NCBI GenBank assembly: GCA_963665735.1
Contig: OY762444.1
Span: 2,914,001-2,978,000 of the forward strand
Source: CATOSK01 sp963665735
GTDB lineage: Bacteria > Chloroflexota > Dehalococcoidia > Lucifugimonadales > UBA3495
Reading direction: 5' to 3'
DNA length: 64,000 bases
Shown here: positions 1-8,833 of the stretch, piece by piece
How positions within the stretch are numbered: position 1 is the stretch's first letter
Layout: every line of letters starts with the position of its first letter
Translations under genes and position numbers: made by a program
The notes under the pieces: model-generated
What the model was told of the DNA's origin: nothing
Database searches by the model: none
What the model saw: the letters and a program-made list of their open reading frames with translations, nothing else

Positions 1-869
1 GCCTCAATCATGGTGGCCCGCACCAGTTCCTCAGGCCGCCAGACGTTGGTCAGGTACTTGATTTTGGCCGGCTGGGCGTCTTCGATGGAGGTGTCCGGGT
101 TGGGGACGTATCCCTCGTAGGCTTCCATCTTGATGTCAATGCCGGGGCGCCATTCAACCAGTTGGTACGGGCCGATGCCGACGACCATGCGGCCCCTGTC
201 GTCCTCCGAGGCGCTTTCGTACCACTGCGGGGCCTGCATCCGGCTGAAAATCATGCCCCGGGGCAGGACGGGACAAGCGGTCTCGCAGTTGACTTCCAGG
301 GTGTGCTCGTCCACCACCTTGCCGGAAATGGCCCCGTGGTAGGTGTAGCTCTGGGACGAGTTGTCCACGTTGCCGTTCTGGTCCACCGCGGCCTTGGCGG
401 CGGTGGCGTTCCAAGGCTCCCCGTTGTGGAACTTCACGCCCTGGCGCAGGGTGAAGTGCCAGGTCTTCTCATCCACCTGCTCCCAGCTTTCGACGCCGGA
501 CAAGGGAACCAACTCGAAATCGTCGCTGGTAATCCAGGTAAAGGGTTCGTTGACGATTTCGTTGCAGACGGCGGTGTCCAGGGTAGCGTTGCAGTTGGGA
601 TCCCAAGGGTTGACGCTGCCCGGTTCCGCCGACATGACGATGGTAATGCTGTCCTTGGCCGAGGTGCTGACCGCCGGTTCCTCCGCCGGGGCTGGCTGCG
701 CCACTGCGGTAGGCTGGCTGACCGTGGTATCCGCCGGCGCGGCGGCGGGCTGCTGTTCCGTCGGAGCGGCCGCCGAACCGCAGGCCACAATCAGCAGCGC
801 CACCATAGCGGCAAGGATAAGCGCCCAATGAATTCTGGCGTAATCCGGTAATGAGTAGCGTTTTTTCAT
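1..869 (-). CDS. ABC transporter substrate-binding lipoprotein, family 5 (partial, N-terminal 289 aa)
   Basis: Reading the minus strand from the ATG at 869, the frame stays open to the window edge, so the C-terminal part is missing. AGGAGG sits just upstream of the ATG. The N-terminus is MKKRYSLPDYARIHWA, then a hydrophobic stretch ending in a lipobox (LLIVACGS), then an Ala/Pro/Thr-rich linker. The mature part has ITIVMSAEPGSVNPWD and WHFTLRQGVKFHNGEPW, typical of peptide/oligopeptide-binding proteins (SBP_bac_5). It should be tethered outside the membrane and hand peptides or a similar solute to a permease encoded off the left edge. The substrate cannot be told. Confidence 0.88.
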   Translation of the reverse strand, partial: MKKRYSLPDYARIHWALILAAMVALLIVACGSAAAPTEQQPAAAPADTTVSQPTAVAQPAPAEEPAVSTSAKDSITIVMSAEPGSVNPWDPNCNATLDTAVCNEIVNEPFTWITSDDFELVPLSGVESWEQVDEKTWHFTLRQGVKFHNGEPWNATAAKAAVDQNGNVDNSSQSYTYHGAISGKVVDEHTLEVNCETACPVLPRGMIFSRMQAPQWYESASEDDRGRMVVGIGPYQLVEWRPGIDIKMEAYEGYVPNPDTSIEDAQPAKIKYLTNVWRPEELVRATMIE

Positions 870-965
870 CCAAAACCTCCTAAACGATTACGAGTTCCAT
901 TGACATAACGCACAAACAGCCCGATTCTGCCCCGGATTCGGACGCCGGGCCGTCAACGTCACCCT

Positions 966-994
966 TATATAAAGGAACAGCCAAGCCTTGTCAA
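966..994 (-). promoter_or_regulatory. sigma70-type promoter of the substrate-binding protein gene
   Basis: On the minus strand TTGACA (994-989), a 17-bp spacer and TATATA (971-966) stand about 100 bp before the ATG at 869. This is a near-consensus housekeeping promoter. Confidence 0.7.
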
Positions 995-1071
995 GCAACC
1001 CGCCCCCCGGCCCAAGTCTTTCGGTTTTCACTCCCCGCCCTTCCATTTGATTCTGAGCGCAGCGAAGAATC

Positions 1072-1961
1072 TAGGGCGTGTTGACACAAAAAGGGTGGAA
1101 TTGGGTAAAGATGGGCCAGGCAATGGGGAATCGGAGGTAGTAAGATAGCGGGACAAAGAGCTGGGCGGGGAGGCGGCGGCGTGGAAATTACCGAGGCGCA
1201 ATACCAGCGAATAGCGCATCTCTTTCCCAAGCACCGGGGCAACGTCCGCCACGGCAACCTGGAAGTGCTGAACGTGATTCTCTACGCCACGGAGAACGGC
1301 TGCAAGTGGCGGGGTTTGCCGGACAGCGTGGGCAACTGGAACACCTTCTATCAGCGCTGGTATCGGTGGAACCGGAAGGGACTGATGCGGCAGGTGATGG
1401 AATACCTGCAAGAGACGGGGGAGACCTGGGCGGAAACCGGGCTGGCAGCGTTGGACTCCACCAGTGTCAAGGTGCATCCCGACGGCGCTGGCGCCTTAAA
1501 AAACATGGGCCGCAAGCCATTGGCAAGTCCCACGGTGGCTGGAATACCAAAGTCCACCTGATGGCCGCCGATGAGCGGACCAGCCTGGCCTGCTCCCTCT
1601 CTCCGGGCCAGGCCCATGACGGGGTGGAAGGACGGAAACTGCTGACGCGGGTAGGCCGCCTTGCGGAACCGCGGGACCTGGTCATGGACCGGGCTTATGA
1701 GGGGAACGCGACCCGGCAACTGGCGGAGGAGTTGGGCTACATTCCGACGGTACCTCCCCGGCGGCATCGGAAAGTCCGGTGGGAGTACAGCCGGGAGCTA
1801 TACGCTCAGCGGAACATCGTGGAACGGTTGATCCGGCGACTGAAGGGGTTCCGGCGGGTCTTCACCCGCTACGACAAGCTGGATTGGATGTACCTGGGGT
1901 ATGTGACCTTGGCCTGCGTCTATGAGGCTTTTTTCCGACAACTTAGTGTCAACACGCCCTA
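1072..1961 (+). mobile_element. IS5-family insertion sequence (IS427-like), apparently complete
   Basis: About 890 bp bounded by perfect inverted repeats: TAGGGCGTGTTGACAC at 1072-1087 and its complement at 1946-1961. The outer TA on each side may be the 2-bp target duplication, as is usual for the IS427 group, leaving GGGCGTGTTGACAC as the true repeat. It carries one transposase split over two frames. The next element begins within a few bases of its right end. Confidence 0.85.
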
Positions 1962-1962
1962 A
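1181..1962 (+). CDS. IS5-family (IS427-like) transposase made by programmed -1 frameshift
   Basis: The first frame starts at GTG 1181 (MEITEAQYQRIAHLFP) and stops at 1561. The second frame continues the protein to 1962. The overlap holds A AAA AAC at 1498-1504, read in phase as TTA AAA AAC, the classic -1 slippery heptamer. Slipping there joins DSTSVKVHPDGAGALKK to HGPQAIGKSHGGWNTK and gives one protein of about 260 aa. The N-terminal part is the DUF4096-type domain. The catalytic DDE core includes LDSTSVKVH, LVMDRAYEG and NIVERLIRRLKGFRR. The frameshift reading rests on the heptamer and phase; a simple mutation is the alternative but less likely. Confidence 0.85.
1498..1504 (+). promoter_or_regulatory. 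A_AAA_AAC ribosomal slippery site
   Basis: This heptamer lies in phase with the upstream transposase frame, exactly where a -1 move opens the downstream frame. No downstream pseudoknot was worked out. Confidence 0.75.
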
Positions 1963-3146
1963 GGAACCTCTGAACAATTGCGTTCCATAGACCTTTTGAT
2001 TAGTGCGGGCTGGCGGGAAGGCGCAGATCCCGCCAATTGGCTCTCTTTTGGGTCTTTCCGACCCTGCCTGACCCCTGCTTTCGGGGTGGTCAGGGGGGCC
2101 GGGCCAATGGGGCGCACCAGTCCCCGTGTCAGCCAGCCATCAAGCTATGCGCCCGTCTCAGATTAAACAGCCCCAGCAGCAGGGCCATTCGTTCCGTGTT
2201 CTTGGCCAGACCCCGGTAGCGTACCCTGGCATAGCCGAACAGCCGCTTCAGGTACAGGAAGGGATGCTCCACCTTGGCCCGTATTGATGCCTTGGCCTTT
2301 TCCACCACCGCCGCCGGACAGCCCGGTTCCAACTTTTGCCGCTGGCCCGGCCGCAGCGCCACCTGCCAATCCACGTCCAGCCCCAGGTTCTCCGCCCGTT
2401 TCTGCACTCCGAGGTAGCCCGCGTCTCCCCACACCTGCCGCTCTCCCCCGTGGAGCAACCGGTGGGCCTGGGTCACGTCATGCACGTTGGCCGAGGTGGC
2501 GCTCAGGCTGTGGACTATCCCCGTCTCTGCGTCCACCCCGATGTGCAGCTTCATCCCGAAGTGGTATTGGTTCCCCTTCTTCACCTGGCGCATCTCCGGG
2601 TCCCGCTGTCCAGTACGGTTCTTGGTGGATGACGGCGCCTCTATGATGGTGGCGTCCACGATGGTTCCCTCTCGGAGCCCCACTCCCGGTTCTTCCAGGT
2701 GACCCTTGATTTCCTCAAACAGTCCCCGGCCCAGCTGATGCCGCTCCAGCAGGTGACGGAAGTGGAGAATGGTAGTCTCATCGGGAAGCGCGTCCGTCAG
2801 TCGCAACCCGACAAAGCGCCGCGCCGACTCCGCTTCGTACAAGAGATCCTCCATGGCTGGGTCACTGAGGTTGTAGCACAGTTGGACGATGTGCGCCCGC
2901 AGCATCACCGACAGAGAGTAAGGCCGCCGACCCCGCTGGCCCCGAAAGTAATGGGGTCGGATGCGCTGCTCCAGCTTCTCCCAGGGAACCAGCGACTCCA
3001 TTCGTTCCAGGAAGACTTCTCTTCGGGTCTGGCGCTTCTTGCCCTGATAGTCCAAATCGGCGAAAGTAGGTTGCTCGGTCATCCTCTCCTCGTTCACCAC
3101 GGGCTGCTCTACCCCCAGTTTGCCACACCCAATATTTTTCAGAGGC
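1963..3146 (-). mobile_element. IS5-family insertion sequence carrying a single-frame transposase
   Basis: The ends share CCTCTGAA followed by CAAT or AAAT: left at 1967-1978, right on the minus strand at 3145-3134. It abuts the previous element on the left, and on the right its last bases (AGAGG) coincide with the first bases of the next element. Exact borders are uncertain by a few bases because the neighbours are themselves insertion sequences. Confidence 0.7.
2129..3082 (-). CDS. IS5-family transposase (DUF772 N-terminal plus DDE domain), intact
   Basis: About 317 aa from the ATG at 3082, chosen because GAGGAGAGG precedes it; an in-frame GTG at 3100 is also possible. The N-terminal part MTEQPTFADLDYQ...LERMESLVPWEKLE is the DUF772 region typical of the IS5/InsH group. 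The catalytic core includes TIVDATIIEAPSS, KGNQYHFGMKLHIGVD and VWGDAGYLG, with IRAKVEHPFLYLKRLFGY as the C-terminal E region. It catalyses excision and insertion of its element. No frame damage is visible. Confidence 0.92.
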   Translation of the reverse strand: MTEQPTFADLDYQGKKRQTRREVFLERMESLVPWEKLEQRIRPHYFRGQRGRRPYSLSVMLRAHIVQLCYNLSDPAMEDLLYEAESARRFVGLRLTDALPDETTILHFRHLLERHQLGRGLFEEIKGHLEEPGVGLREGTIVDATIIEAPSSTKNRTGQRDPEMRQVKKGNQYHFGMKLHIGVDAETGIVHSLSATSANVHDVTQAHRLLHGGERQVWGDAGYLGVQKRAENLGLDVDWQVALRPGQRQKLEPGCPAAVVEKAKASIRAKVEHPFLYLKRLFGYARVRYRGLAKNTERMALLLGLFNLRRAHSLMAG

Positions 3147-4037
3147 TATTTGAAAATTCCTGCCTGGTAGTATGGGAAGCAACCACCCCACCCCACGTAC
3201 CGAGACAGGAGATAGCGATTGTTGCACAAGGAAGCGCGATACACCAGAGATATGACCGACCGGCAGTGGGGAATCCTGCGGCCACTGCTGGCCTTGGAAC
3301 AGCGCGGGCCGGGCCGTCCGCTGGAGTTGGATCTGGGGCGGGTGGTCAACGCCATTTTTACCTGACCCGCACCGGTTGGCAGTGGAAGAACCTCTCCAAG
3401 GACTACCCCAATCACAACAGCATCTATTTGCTACAACAACAAGTGGCGCGGCGATGGCCTTTGGCGTCAGGTTAACGAAATTCTGCGCCAACTGGAAAGA
3501 GGCTGGCAGGGCCGAGGGGCTGAACCCAGCGCCGCCATCATAGACAGCCAAAGCATCAATGCCACGGAAGCAGGGGGAGTGAGGGGATATGACGCTGGCA
3601 ATCGGGTCAAGGGCCGCCATCGGCATATCGCCGTAGGCACCTTGGGCAATCTGCTGGAGGTGGTGGTTCATGCCGCCAACATTCAGGACCGGGACGGGGC
3701 CCGGCTGTTGCCGGGACGGTTGGGGGAAAGAGTCACGTCAAGCATAAGGCGGATCTGGGCCGATGGAACCTACAAAGGTCGGCTAGTGGGTTGGGTCAGG
3801 GAAAGGCTGGACGCCCTGTTGGAGGTGGTTTCCCGGCCCAGCCACCAGCCGGGCTTCCAAGTATTGCCCCGGCGGTGGGGAGGGTGGAGCGCACTCTGGG
3901 CTGGTTCAATCGCTGCCGCCGCCTCAGCAATGACTACGAGCGGTTAGTTCAAAGCAGTGAAAGCATGGTTTATATCGCTTCCATCCAGACCATGCTCCGC
4001 CGACTGGCCCCCAGTGGTTGATTTTCAAACGTCCTCT
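3141..4037 (+). mobile_element. Decayed IS5-family element
   Basis: The ends are imperfect inverted repeats: AGAGGCTATTTGAAAAT at 3141-3157, and AGAGGACGTTTGAAAAT read on the minus strand from 4037 to 4021. Three positions of 17 differ. The transposase inside is broken in several places. The right end abuts the truncated HerA-like gene, so this element probably caused that truncation. Confidence 0.75.
3252..4021 (+). pseudogene. IS5-family transposase, multiply frameshifted
   Basis: Pieces of one transposase lie in successive frames: MTDRQWGILRPLLALEQRG from 3252, then FYLTRTGWQWKNLSKDYPNH, then SAAIIDSQSINATEAGGVRG with GNRVKGRHRHIAVGTLGNLL, and finally RVERTLGWFNRCRRLSNDYE up to 4021. At least three frame changes are needed to read it through, too many for programmed frameshifting, so it is dead. 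The DSQS, RGYDAG and GWFNRCRRLSNDYE motifs assign it to a different IS5 subgroup from its two neighbours. Confidence 0.85.
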
Positions 4038-4040
4038 AAT

Positions 4041-4765
4041 ATAAGAGGTTCCCTGGATTTCTTGTGTGCCGATAGCGATAGTCGGTTAAGGTTCTTGATG
4101 GCCGATTGGGAAAAAGACTATCAAGACGAGTTTGCGACGATCATCGGTCAAATTATTGGGAAAGACGCTGCTCCGCGGGTAGTTGACCTATCGGGAGTTC
4201 CCAATGAAGTGGCTGGGGTAGCCAGCGCAGTCATAGCCAGGACATTATTCAACTTGAAGGTTTGGCAAACCGAAGAGGAGCGGATTGCCGCCCCTGTGTT
4301 ACTTGTTTGTGAAGAGGCACATAGATATGTACCGAATAGCGGGGAAGCCCAGTATGAAGCTGCTCAGGAATCGATTAGAAGGATTGCCAAAGAAGGCCGC
4401 AAATATGGCGTAGGATTGATTCTGGTTTCACAGCGGCCTAGTGAGGTTGAATCTACCGTGCTCTCGCAATGTAATTCGTGGATTGTTCTTCGGATAACTA
4501 AGATTCCGACAGAAGCCATGTGCGTGGGATTCTTCCAGACTCATTGGAGGGCCTGACCAAAATGCTCTCAGGATTGCGCCGCCAAGAGGCCATCTTTGTA
4601 GAGCAGGCGGCTACGCTACCCTCACGAATCATGATTAGAGACCTGTCTGACGATGAACTTCCGTCGTCCAAAGATATCGACTTCGACATTGGCTGGCAAT
4701 CAGACGCAATGAGCCCTGAACAACTTGCCGTCGTTGCCGAACGCTGGCGTTACCAGAGGCGATGA
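4041..4765 (+). pseudogene. HerA/DUF87-type ATPase, C-terminal fragment with a frameshift
   Basis: From about 4041 one frame encodes DWEKDYQDEFATIIGQIIGK, RVVDLSGVPNEVAGVASAVI, the Walker B-like LLVCEEAHRYVP and GVGLILVSQRPSEVESTVLS. Near 4517 the frame changes to HVRGILPDSLEGLTKMLSGL and continues to the stop at 4765 (ERWRYQRR). Together this is the C-terminal part of a HerA-like DNA-translocating hexameric ATPase, which in bacteria pairs with NurA or with defence nucleases. The N-terminal half with Walker A is absent and the decayed IS sits at the break. Base composition is more AT-rich than the surroundings, suggesting an acquired gene. Confidence 0.8.
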
Positions 4766-4880
4766 GTCAGGTCTCAAAGTATATCTTCACATTCCTGGCT
4801 TTGCTCCCACTTGATTCCTTCCCTCGGCAGGAGGAGGGGGGTAGGTCCTCCATTGACAAGGGGGGGTGCGGGGGGCCAAC

Positions 4881-6114
4881 TCAGGGCAATCGTGTCTTAT
4901 CCGAGGAGGACTTTGAGCAGGTAGTTCTCATCCCAGCCGGCGTTGAGTCGCTTGCCCTGGATGCCCACTTTCAGAGTGGTCTCGTTTTTCAATAGGTTGT
5001 GTCCGATCTGCCGCAGGGTGTTGATGTTCTGTGGTCCGTGATCCTGGCGCACTCGGCACTGGTCTTCACGAAAGGACACGTCCAGGGTCCAATGAAGCGA
5101 GTTTTCGATGCTCCGGTGGCTTCGGACGTCGGCCAGCAGTTGTTCTGCTGATCCCGTCAGGCTGCTGATGTAGTAGCGGGGCTGACTGGCGCTGCCTTCG
5201 GCAGTCTGACGATGGCCCACCACTCTGACGGCGGCTTTCAGTTGGGGCCATTGTCCCTGGGGGGCCAGATAGTCCAGGCAGTCTTGATCGGTGATGACCC
5301 AGCATTCCCGCCGTTCCACCCGCCCATGTCCCTTGTCCACCGTCGCAGTGCAGTCATAAGGCACGCCGTCAAATCCCAATGCCGCGGCGCCCTCGAACAG
5401 GTCGCGGATGCCCTCGTGCAGTTGCCCCTGGTTCTCCTTCACCGCCAGCGCGTAATCGGCCCCGCCCCCGGTGATCTGCTGGGCAATCTCCCGCTGGCAG
5501 CCCATGGCGTCGATGGTGACGATGCAACCATGCAACTCCGGCATCTCCAACAGTCGGGGAATGGCGGTGATCTCGTTGGATTTATCGTCGGTCTTGACCT
5601 GGCCCAGGGTCAGGCTCTGCTGGGTGGCCCAGGCGCTGACCATGTGAATGGCTCCCTTCTTGCCGGCCCGGTCATAGGACCGTCGGGCGGTCTTGCCGTC
5701 AATGGCCACCACCTGGCCAGGCAACAACTCGGCCATGGCCTGAGTCCAGGCGATGAAGCAGTTCTGCAACTGCACTGGGTCCAGGCGAGCGAAGACATCG
5801 CCAAAGGTGTCGTGGGATGGAATGCCCTGGGACAGTTCCAGGAAGCCCTGAAACCAGGCCAGCTTGCTCTTGCCGAACAGTTCGATATGAACCCAGGAAT
5901 CGGCCTCGCAGATGGTGGCGCAGATGGCGATGTCCAGAATGTCCACCAGTTTGTGATGCCGGGTACGTTCTACTCGCGGATCGTCTAACTCGGCGAAATG
6001 ATCGAGAATGGTCGCCTTGGGTGATTGTGCCATGCCCTCCTACCTCCACGACCGTAATGTATCGTCGGACATTAGCATTTTTCCAAAAAATCCCATTAAG
6101 ACGCAATTGCCCTG
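4881..6114 (-). mobile_element. ISAs1-family insertion sequence, complete, with 10-bp target duplication
   Basis: Inverted repeats CAGGGCAATCGTGTCTTA (4882-4899) and, on the minus strand from 6114 to 6097, CAGGGCAATTGCGTCTTA flank one intact transposase. GGGGGCCAAC stands directly outside on both sides (4871-4880 and 6115-6124), a 10-bp target duplication in the range known for ISAs1. Perfect duplication and an intact gene indicate recent insertion. Confidence 0.92.
4897..6033 (-). CDS. ISAs1-family transposase
   Basis: 378 aa, the usual family size, starting at ATG 6033 after TAGGAGGGC. The N-terminal DDE-associated domain (ILDHFAELDDPRVERTRHH) is followed by ICEADSWVHIELFGKSKLAW, the first catalytic Asp in VVAIDGKTARRS, HMVSAWATQQSLTLGQ, the second Asp in IVTIDAMGCQREIAQQI, and a C-terminal part with RSHRSIENSLHWTLDVSFRE carrying the conserved Glu. 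The reading frame is intact and the element is probably still mobile. Confidence 0.95.
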   Translation of the reverse strand: MAQSPKATILDHFAELDDPRVERTRHHKLVDILDIAICATICEADSWVHIELFGKSKLAWFQGFLELSQGIPSHDTFGDVFARLDPVQLQNCFIAWTQAMAELLPGQVVAIDGKTARRSYDRAGKKGAIHMVSAWATQQSLTLGQVKTDDKSNEITAIPRLLEMPELHGCIVTIDAMGCQREIAQQITGGGADYALAVKENQGQLHEGIRDLFEGAAALGFDGVPYDCTATVDKGHGRVERRECWVITDQDCLDYLAPQGQWPQLKAAVRVVGHRQTAEGSASQPRYYISSLTGSAEQLLADVRSHRSIENSLHWTLDVSFREDQCRVRQDHGPQNINTLRQIGHNLLKNETTLKVGIQGKRLNAGWDENYLLKVLLG

Positions 6115-6131
6115 GGGGGCCAACCTGCAAT

Positions 6132-6161
6132 TTGACATTTTCTTGCCCACTGGCCGATAAT
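6132..6161 (+). promoter_or_regulatory. Promoter of the DUF1800-DUF1501 cluster
   Basis: TTGACA (6132-6137), an 18-bp spacer and GATAAT (6156-6161), about 65 bp before the first ATG. The ISAs1 element inserted only 17 bp upstream of the -35 box, leaving the promoter intact but removing any upstream activator site. Confidence 0.65.
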
Positions 6162-6225
6162 CTCTGTCAACTTTACACGGCTACAATTGCGCCCCGGAAA
6201 AAACCTTATTCTGCGGAGGACATCT

Positions 6226-7617
6226 ATGGCTAACCAGGACATTGCCTTGATGGCCCACCTGATGCGCCGGGCCGGTTTCGGCGCCACCAGGGAGGAGCTG
6301 GAGGAGCGGGCCGCTCGCGGCTACGAGGCCACGGTGGAAGAACTGCTCAACCCCGAATCGCAACCCGCCCTGGACCGTTACGAACTGGTCCGCTACCACC
6401 CCTGGACCTGGAAACCCGGCACCCTGCCCGGCATGGGCGCCGCCGAATGGCTCTGGTTCATGGTCAACACCCAACGGCCACTGGAAGAGAAGATGGCCCT
6501 CTTCTGGCACCAGGTCTTTGCCACCGGCGTCTCCAAGGTTGACCACTACGACGAAATCACCCGCATGGTGGCCATGTTCCGGGAAAAGGGCATGGGCAAC
6601 TACAAGGAACTCCTGCTGGAGTTGTCGCAGAATCCGGCCATGATTTACTGGCTGGACAACTGCGAAAACCACGCCGATGCCGTCAACGAAAACTGGGGCC
6701 GGGAACTGCTGGAACTCTTCAGCATGGGCGTGGGCAACTACACCGAGGTGGACGTGCGCGAGGCTTCCCGCGCCTTCACCGGCTGGACTATCGAACCCAA
6801 GCTGCCCCGCGGGCCGGTGGGACGCCACGACTGGCACTTCACCTATCTCTCCGATGACCACGACAACACCGACAAGACCTTCCTGGGCGAGACGGGCAAC
6901 TTCAACGGCGACGACATCATAGACATCGTTTGCCAGCATCCCGCCACCGCCACCTTCATCGCCCGCCACCTTTACAACTACTTCGTAGCCGACGAGGCCC
7001 AGGTTCCCGCCTGGGCGGTGACGCCGCCCCGGGACCAGGACGCCATTGACGTGCTGGCCGATGCCTTCGTGGATTCCGGCTACGACATCAAGGCCGTGCT
7101 GCGGGTGCTGTTCAACTCCGACTTCTTCAAGAACGCCCGCTACGCCCGGTTGAAGAACCCCGCCGAAGTGGTGGTCGGCACCATGAAACTGGTGGGCGGC
7201 TACGGCTTTCCCGCTCCCGGCATCGGCGAACTTTCCCGCCAGGCTCAATACATGGGCCAGGACTTGCTCAACCCGCCCAGCGTGGAGGGCTGGCACACCG
7301 GCGTCGAGTGGATTAACAGCGGCTCCCTGATGCGCCGCATCAACTTCACCGCAGACCTGGTGGGCGACCTGGAACGCCCCGGCGTCCAGTCCATCATCAG
7401 CCGCCTCCAGGTCCAGGGCGACCTGGAACCCGACCGTTTCGTGGATACCTGCCTGGACCTGATGGGGCCGCTGGAAGTTGACGGCGACACCCGCCAGGAA
7501 CTCATCGAACACGCCGGCGTCTCCGGCCCGCTGACCTGGAACGACCAGGCTGCCGGGGAACGCGTCTCCGAAATGCTGCAACTGATAGTCTCCCTGCGGG
7601 ATTACCAGTACGCCTAA
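6226..7617 (+). CDS. DUF1800 family protein
   Basis: About 463 aa. The ATG at 6226 (MANQDIALMAHLMRRAGFGA) follows GCGGAGGACATCT; an upstream TTG start is less likely. The hallmark N-terminal HLMRRAGFGATREELEERA matches DUF1800 proteins, as do FWHQVFATG, NENWGRELLELFSMGVGNY and REASRAFTGW. The function of the family is not established. It nearly always stands beside a DUF1501 gene, as here 82 bp downstream, and the pair is thought to act at or outside the membrane. No signal peptide is visible at this N-terminus. Confidence 0.93.
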   Translation: MANQDIALMAHLMRRAGFGATREELEERAARGYEATVEELLNPESQPALDRYELVRYHPWTWKPGTLPGMGAAEWLWFMVNTQRPLEEKMALFWHQVFATGVSKVDHYDEITRMVAMFREKGMGNYKELLLELSQNPAMIYWLDNCENHADAVNENWGRELLELFSMGVGNYTEVDVREASRAFTGWTIEPKLPRGPVGRHDWHFTYLSDDHDNTDKTFLGETGNFNGDDIIDIVCQHPATATFIARHLYNYFVADEAQVPAWAVTPPRDQDAIDVLADAFVDSGYDIKAVLRVLFNSDFFKNARYARLKNPAEVVVGTMKLVGGYGFPAPGIGELSRQAQYMGQDLLNPPSVEGWHTGVEWINSGSLMRRINFTADLVGDLERPGVQSIISRLQVQGDLEPDRFVDTCLDLMGPLEVDGDTRQELIEHAGVSGPLTWNDQAAGERVSEMLQLIVSLRDYQYA

Positions 7618-7699
7618 ACCGAGGGTCAAAAACGCCTTCACCACCGCCGGCGGCTGGCGCCGGCGGTGACGCAACCAAATCAACGGAGGATAACCCAAT

Positions 7700-8827
7700 A
7701 TGACCTCTACGACGAAAGACCCGGTCTTGGTGGTGTTGCAGCTCAGCGGCGGCAACGACTACTTCAACACCGTCATCCCCTACACCGATCCCCGCTACAT
7801 GGACAACCGCCCCACCGTGGGCGTTGCCGAAGAGCGGGTAATCAAGCTCAACGACAAGGTGGGCCTGCACCCGGAAATGGGCCCCGTCAAGAACATCTGG
7901 GACCGGGGCGACTTGGCCATTATCCACGGCGTCGGCTACGCCAACTCCCCCCGCTCGCATTTCCGGTCTATGGACATCTGGCACACCTGCGAACCGGACA
8001 AGCTGGGCACCGAGGGCTGGTTGGGCCGGGCCACGAGGGAAATTGACCCCAACAAGGAAAACGTAGTCACCACCGTCAGTTTCGGCCCCAGCCTCTTCCG
8101 CGCCCTGGCCCTGCCCGGCGTGCCGGTGTCCTGCGTTGACGACCTCAACAACTTCGGGATGCTCACCGGCATCACCGAGGCGGAGCAGCGCAACAAGATT
8201 ATTGACCGTTTCAGCCGCCTCTACTCCCCCACCATCGGCAGCGGTTTCGTCATGGACTACCTGGGACAGACCGGCTTGGACTCCCTGGCTGCCGCCGACA
8301 TTCTCAAGGTGGCCCCGCAACGGTACTCCTCCAGCGTCGAGTACCCGGACACGCCCATCGCCAACAAGTTGAAGGGCATTTCCCAAGTGCATCAGGCCGG
8401 CCTGGGCACCCGCATCTTCTACTGCGACCACGGCAGCTTTGACAGCCACTCTAACCAGGTGGGGATGCACGACAAGCTCTGGAAGGACGTTTCCCAAGGC
8501 GTCGAGGCTTTCTTTGACGACCTGCGGGAAAACAACGCCGGCGACAACGTAATCATGCTGGTGTTCACCGAGTTTGGCCGGCGGGTTCACGACAACGGCT
8601 CCGGCACCGACCACGGTGCAGCCGGCGCGGCCTTCATCATGGGCGAAAAGGTCAAGGGCGGCGAATACAGCGAATACCCGTCCACCGCGCCCGAAGACCT
8701 GGAACAGGGCGACCTGGTTCCCAACATGGACTTCCGGGGCGTTTACTCCACCATCCTGGAGGACTGGATGGGCCTGGACGCCAACCCCCTGGTGGGCGGC
8801 GTCTTTGAAAAGCCCGCCTTCGTCTAA
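7700..8827 (+). CDS. DUF1501 family protein (alkaline-phosphatase-like fold)
   Basis: 375 aa from ATG 7700, preceded by GGAGGATAACCCAAT. It opens with VLVVLQLSGGNDYFNTVIPY, the DUF1501 signature, then LHPEMGPVKNIWDRGDLAII and SPRSHFRSMDIWHT. The later FYCDHGSFDSHSNQ and LVFTEFGRRVHDNGSGTDHG supply the Asp/His cluster expected of a metal-binding, sulfatase/phosphatase-like fold. Many family members have a Tat signal; this one has no evident leader. The actual substrate is unknown. It is the usual partner of the upstream DUF1800 gene. Confidence 0.92.
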   Translation: MTSTTKDPVLVVLQLSGGNDYFNTVIPYTDPRYMDNRPTVGVAEERVIKLNDKVGLHPEMGPVKNIWDRGDLAIIHGVGYANSPRSHFRSMDIWHTCEPDKLGTEGWLGRATREIDPNKENVVTTVSFGPSLFRALALPGVPVSCVDDLNNFGMLTGITEAEQRNKIIDRFSRLYSPTIGSGFVMDYLGQTGLDSLAAADILKVAPQRYSSSVEYPDTPIANKLKGISQVHQAGLGTRIFYCDHGSFDSHSNQVGMHDKLWKDVSQGVEAFFDDLRENNAGDNVIMLVFTEFGRRVHDNGSGTDHGAAGAAFIMGEKVKGGEYSEYPSTAPEDLEQGDLVPNMDFRGVYSTILEDWMGLDANPLVGGVFEKPAFV

Positions 8828-8833
8828 CCGTCA

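Noticed and set aside
4787..4880. Possible small gene between the HerA remnant and the ISAs1 element
   Set aside because: Only a G-rich stretch with no credible start or family; it looks like degraded intergenic DNA holding the ISAs1 target.
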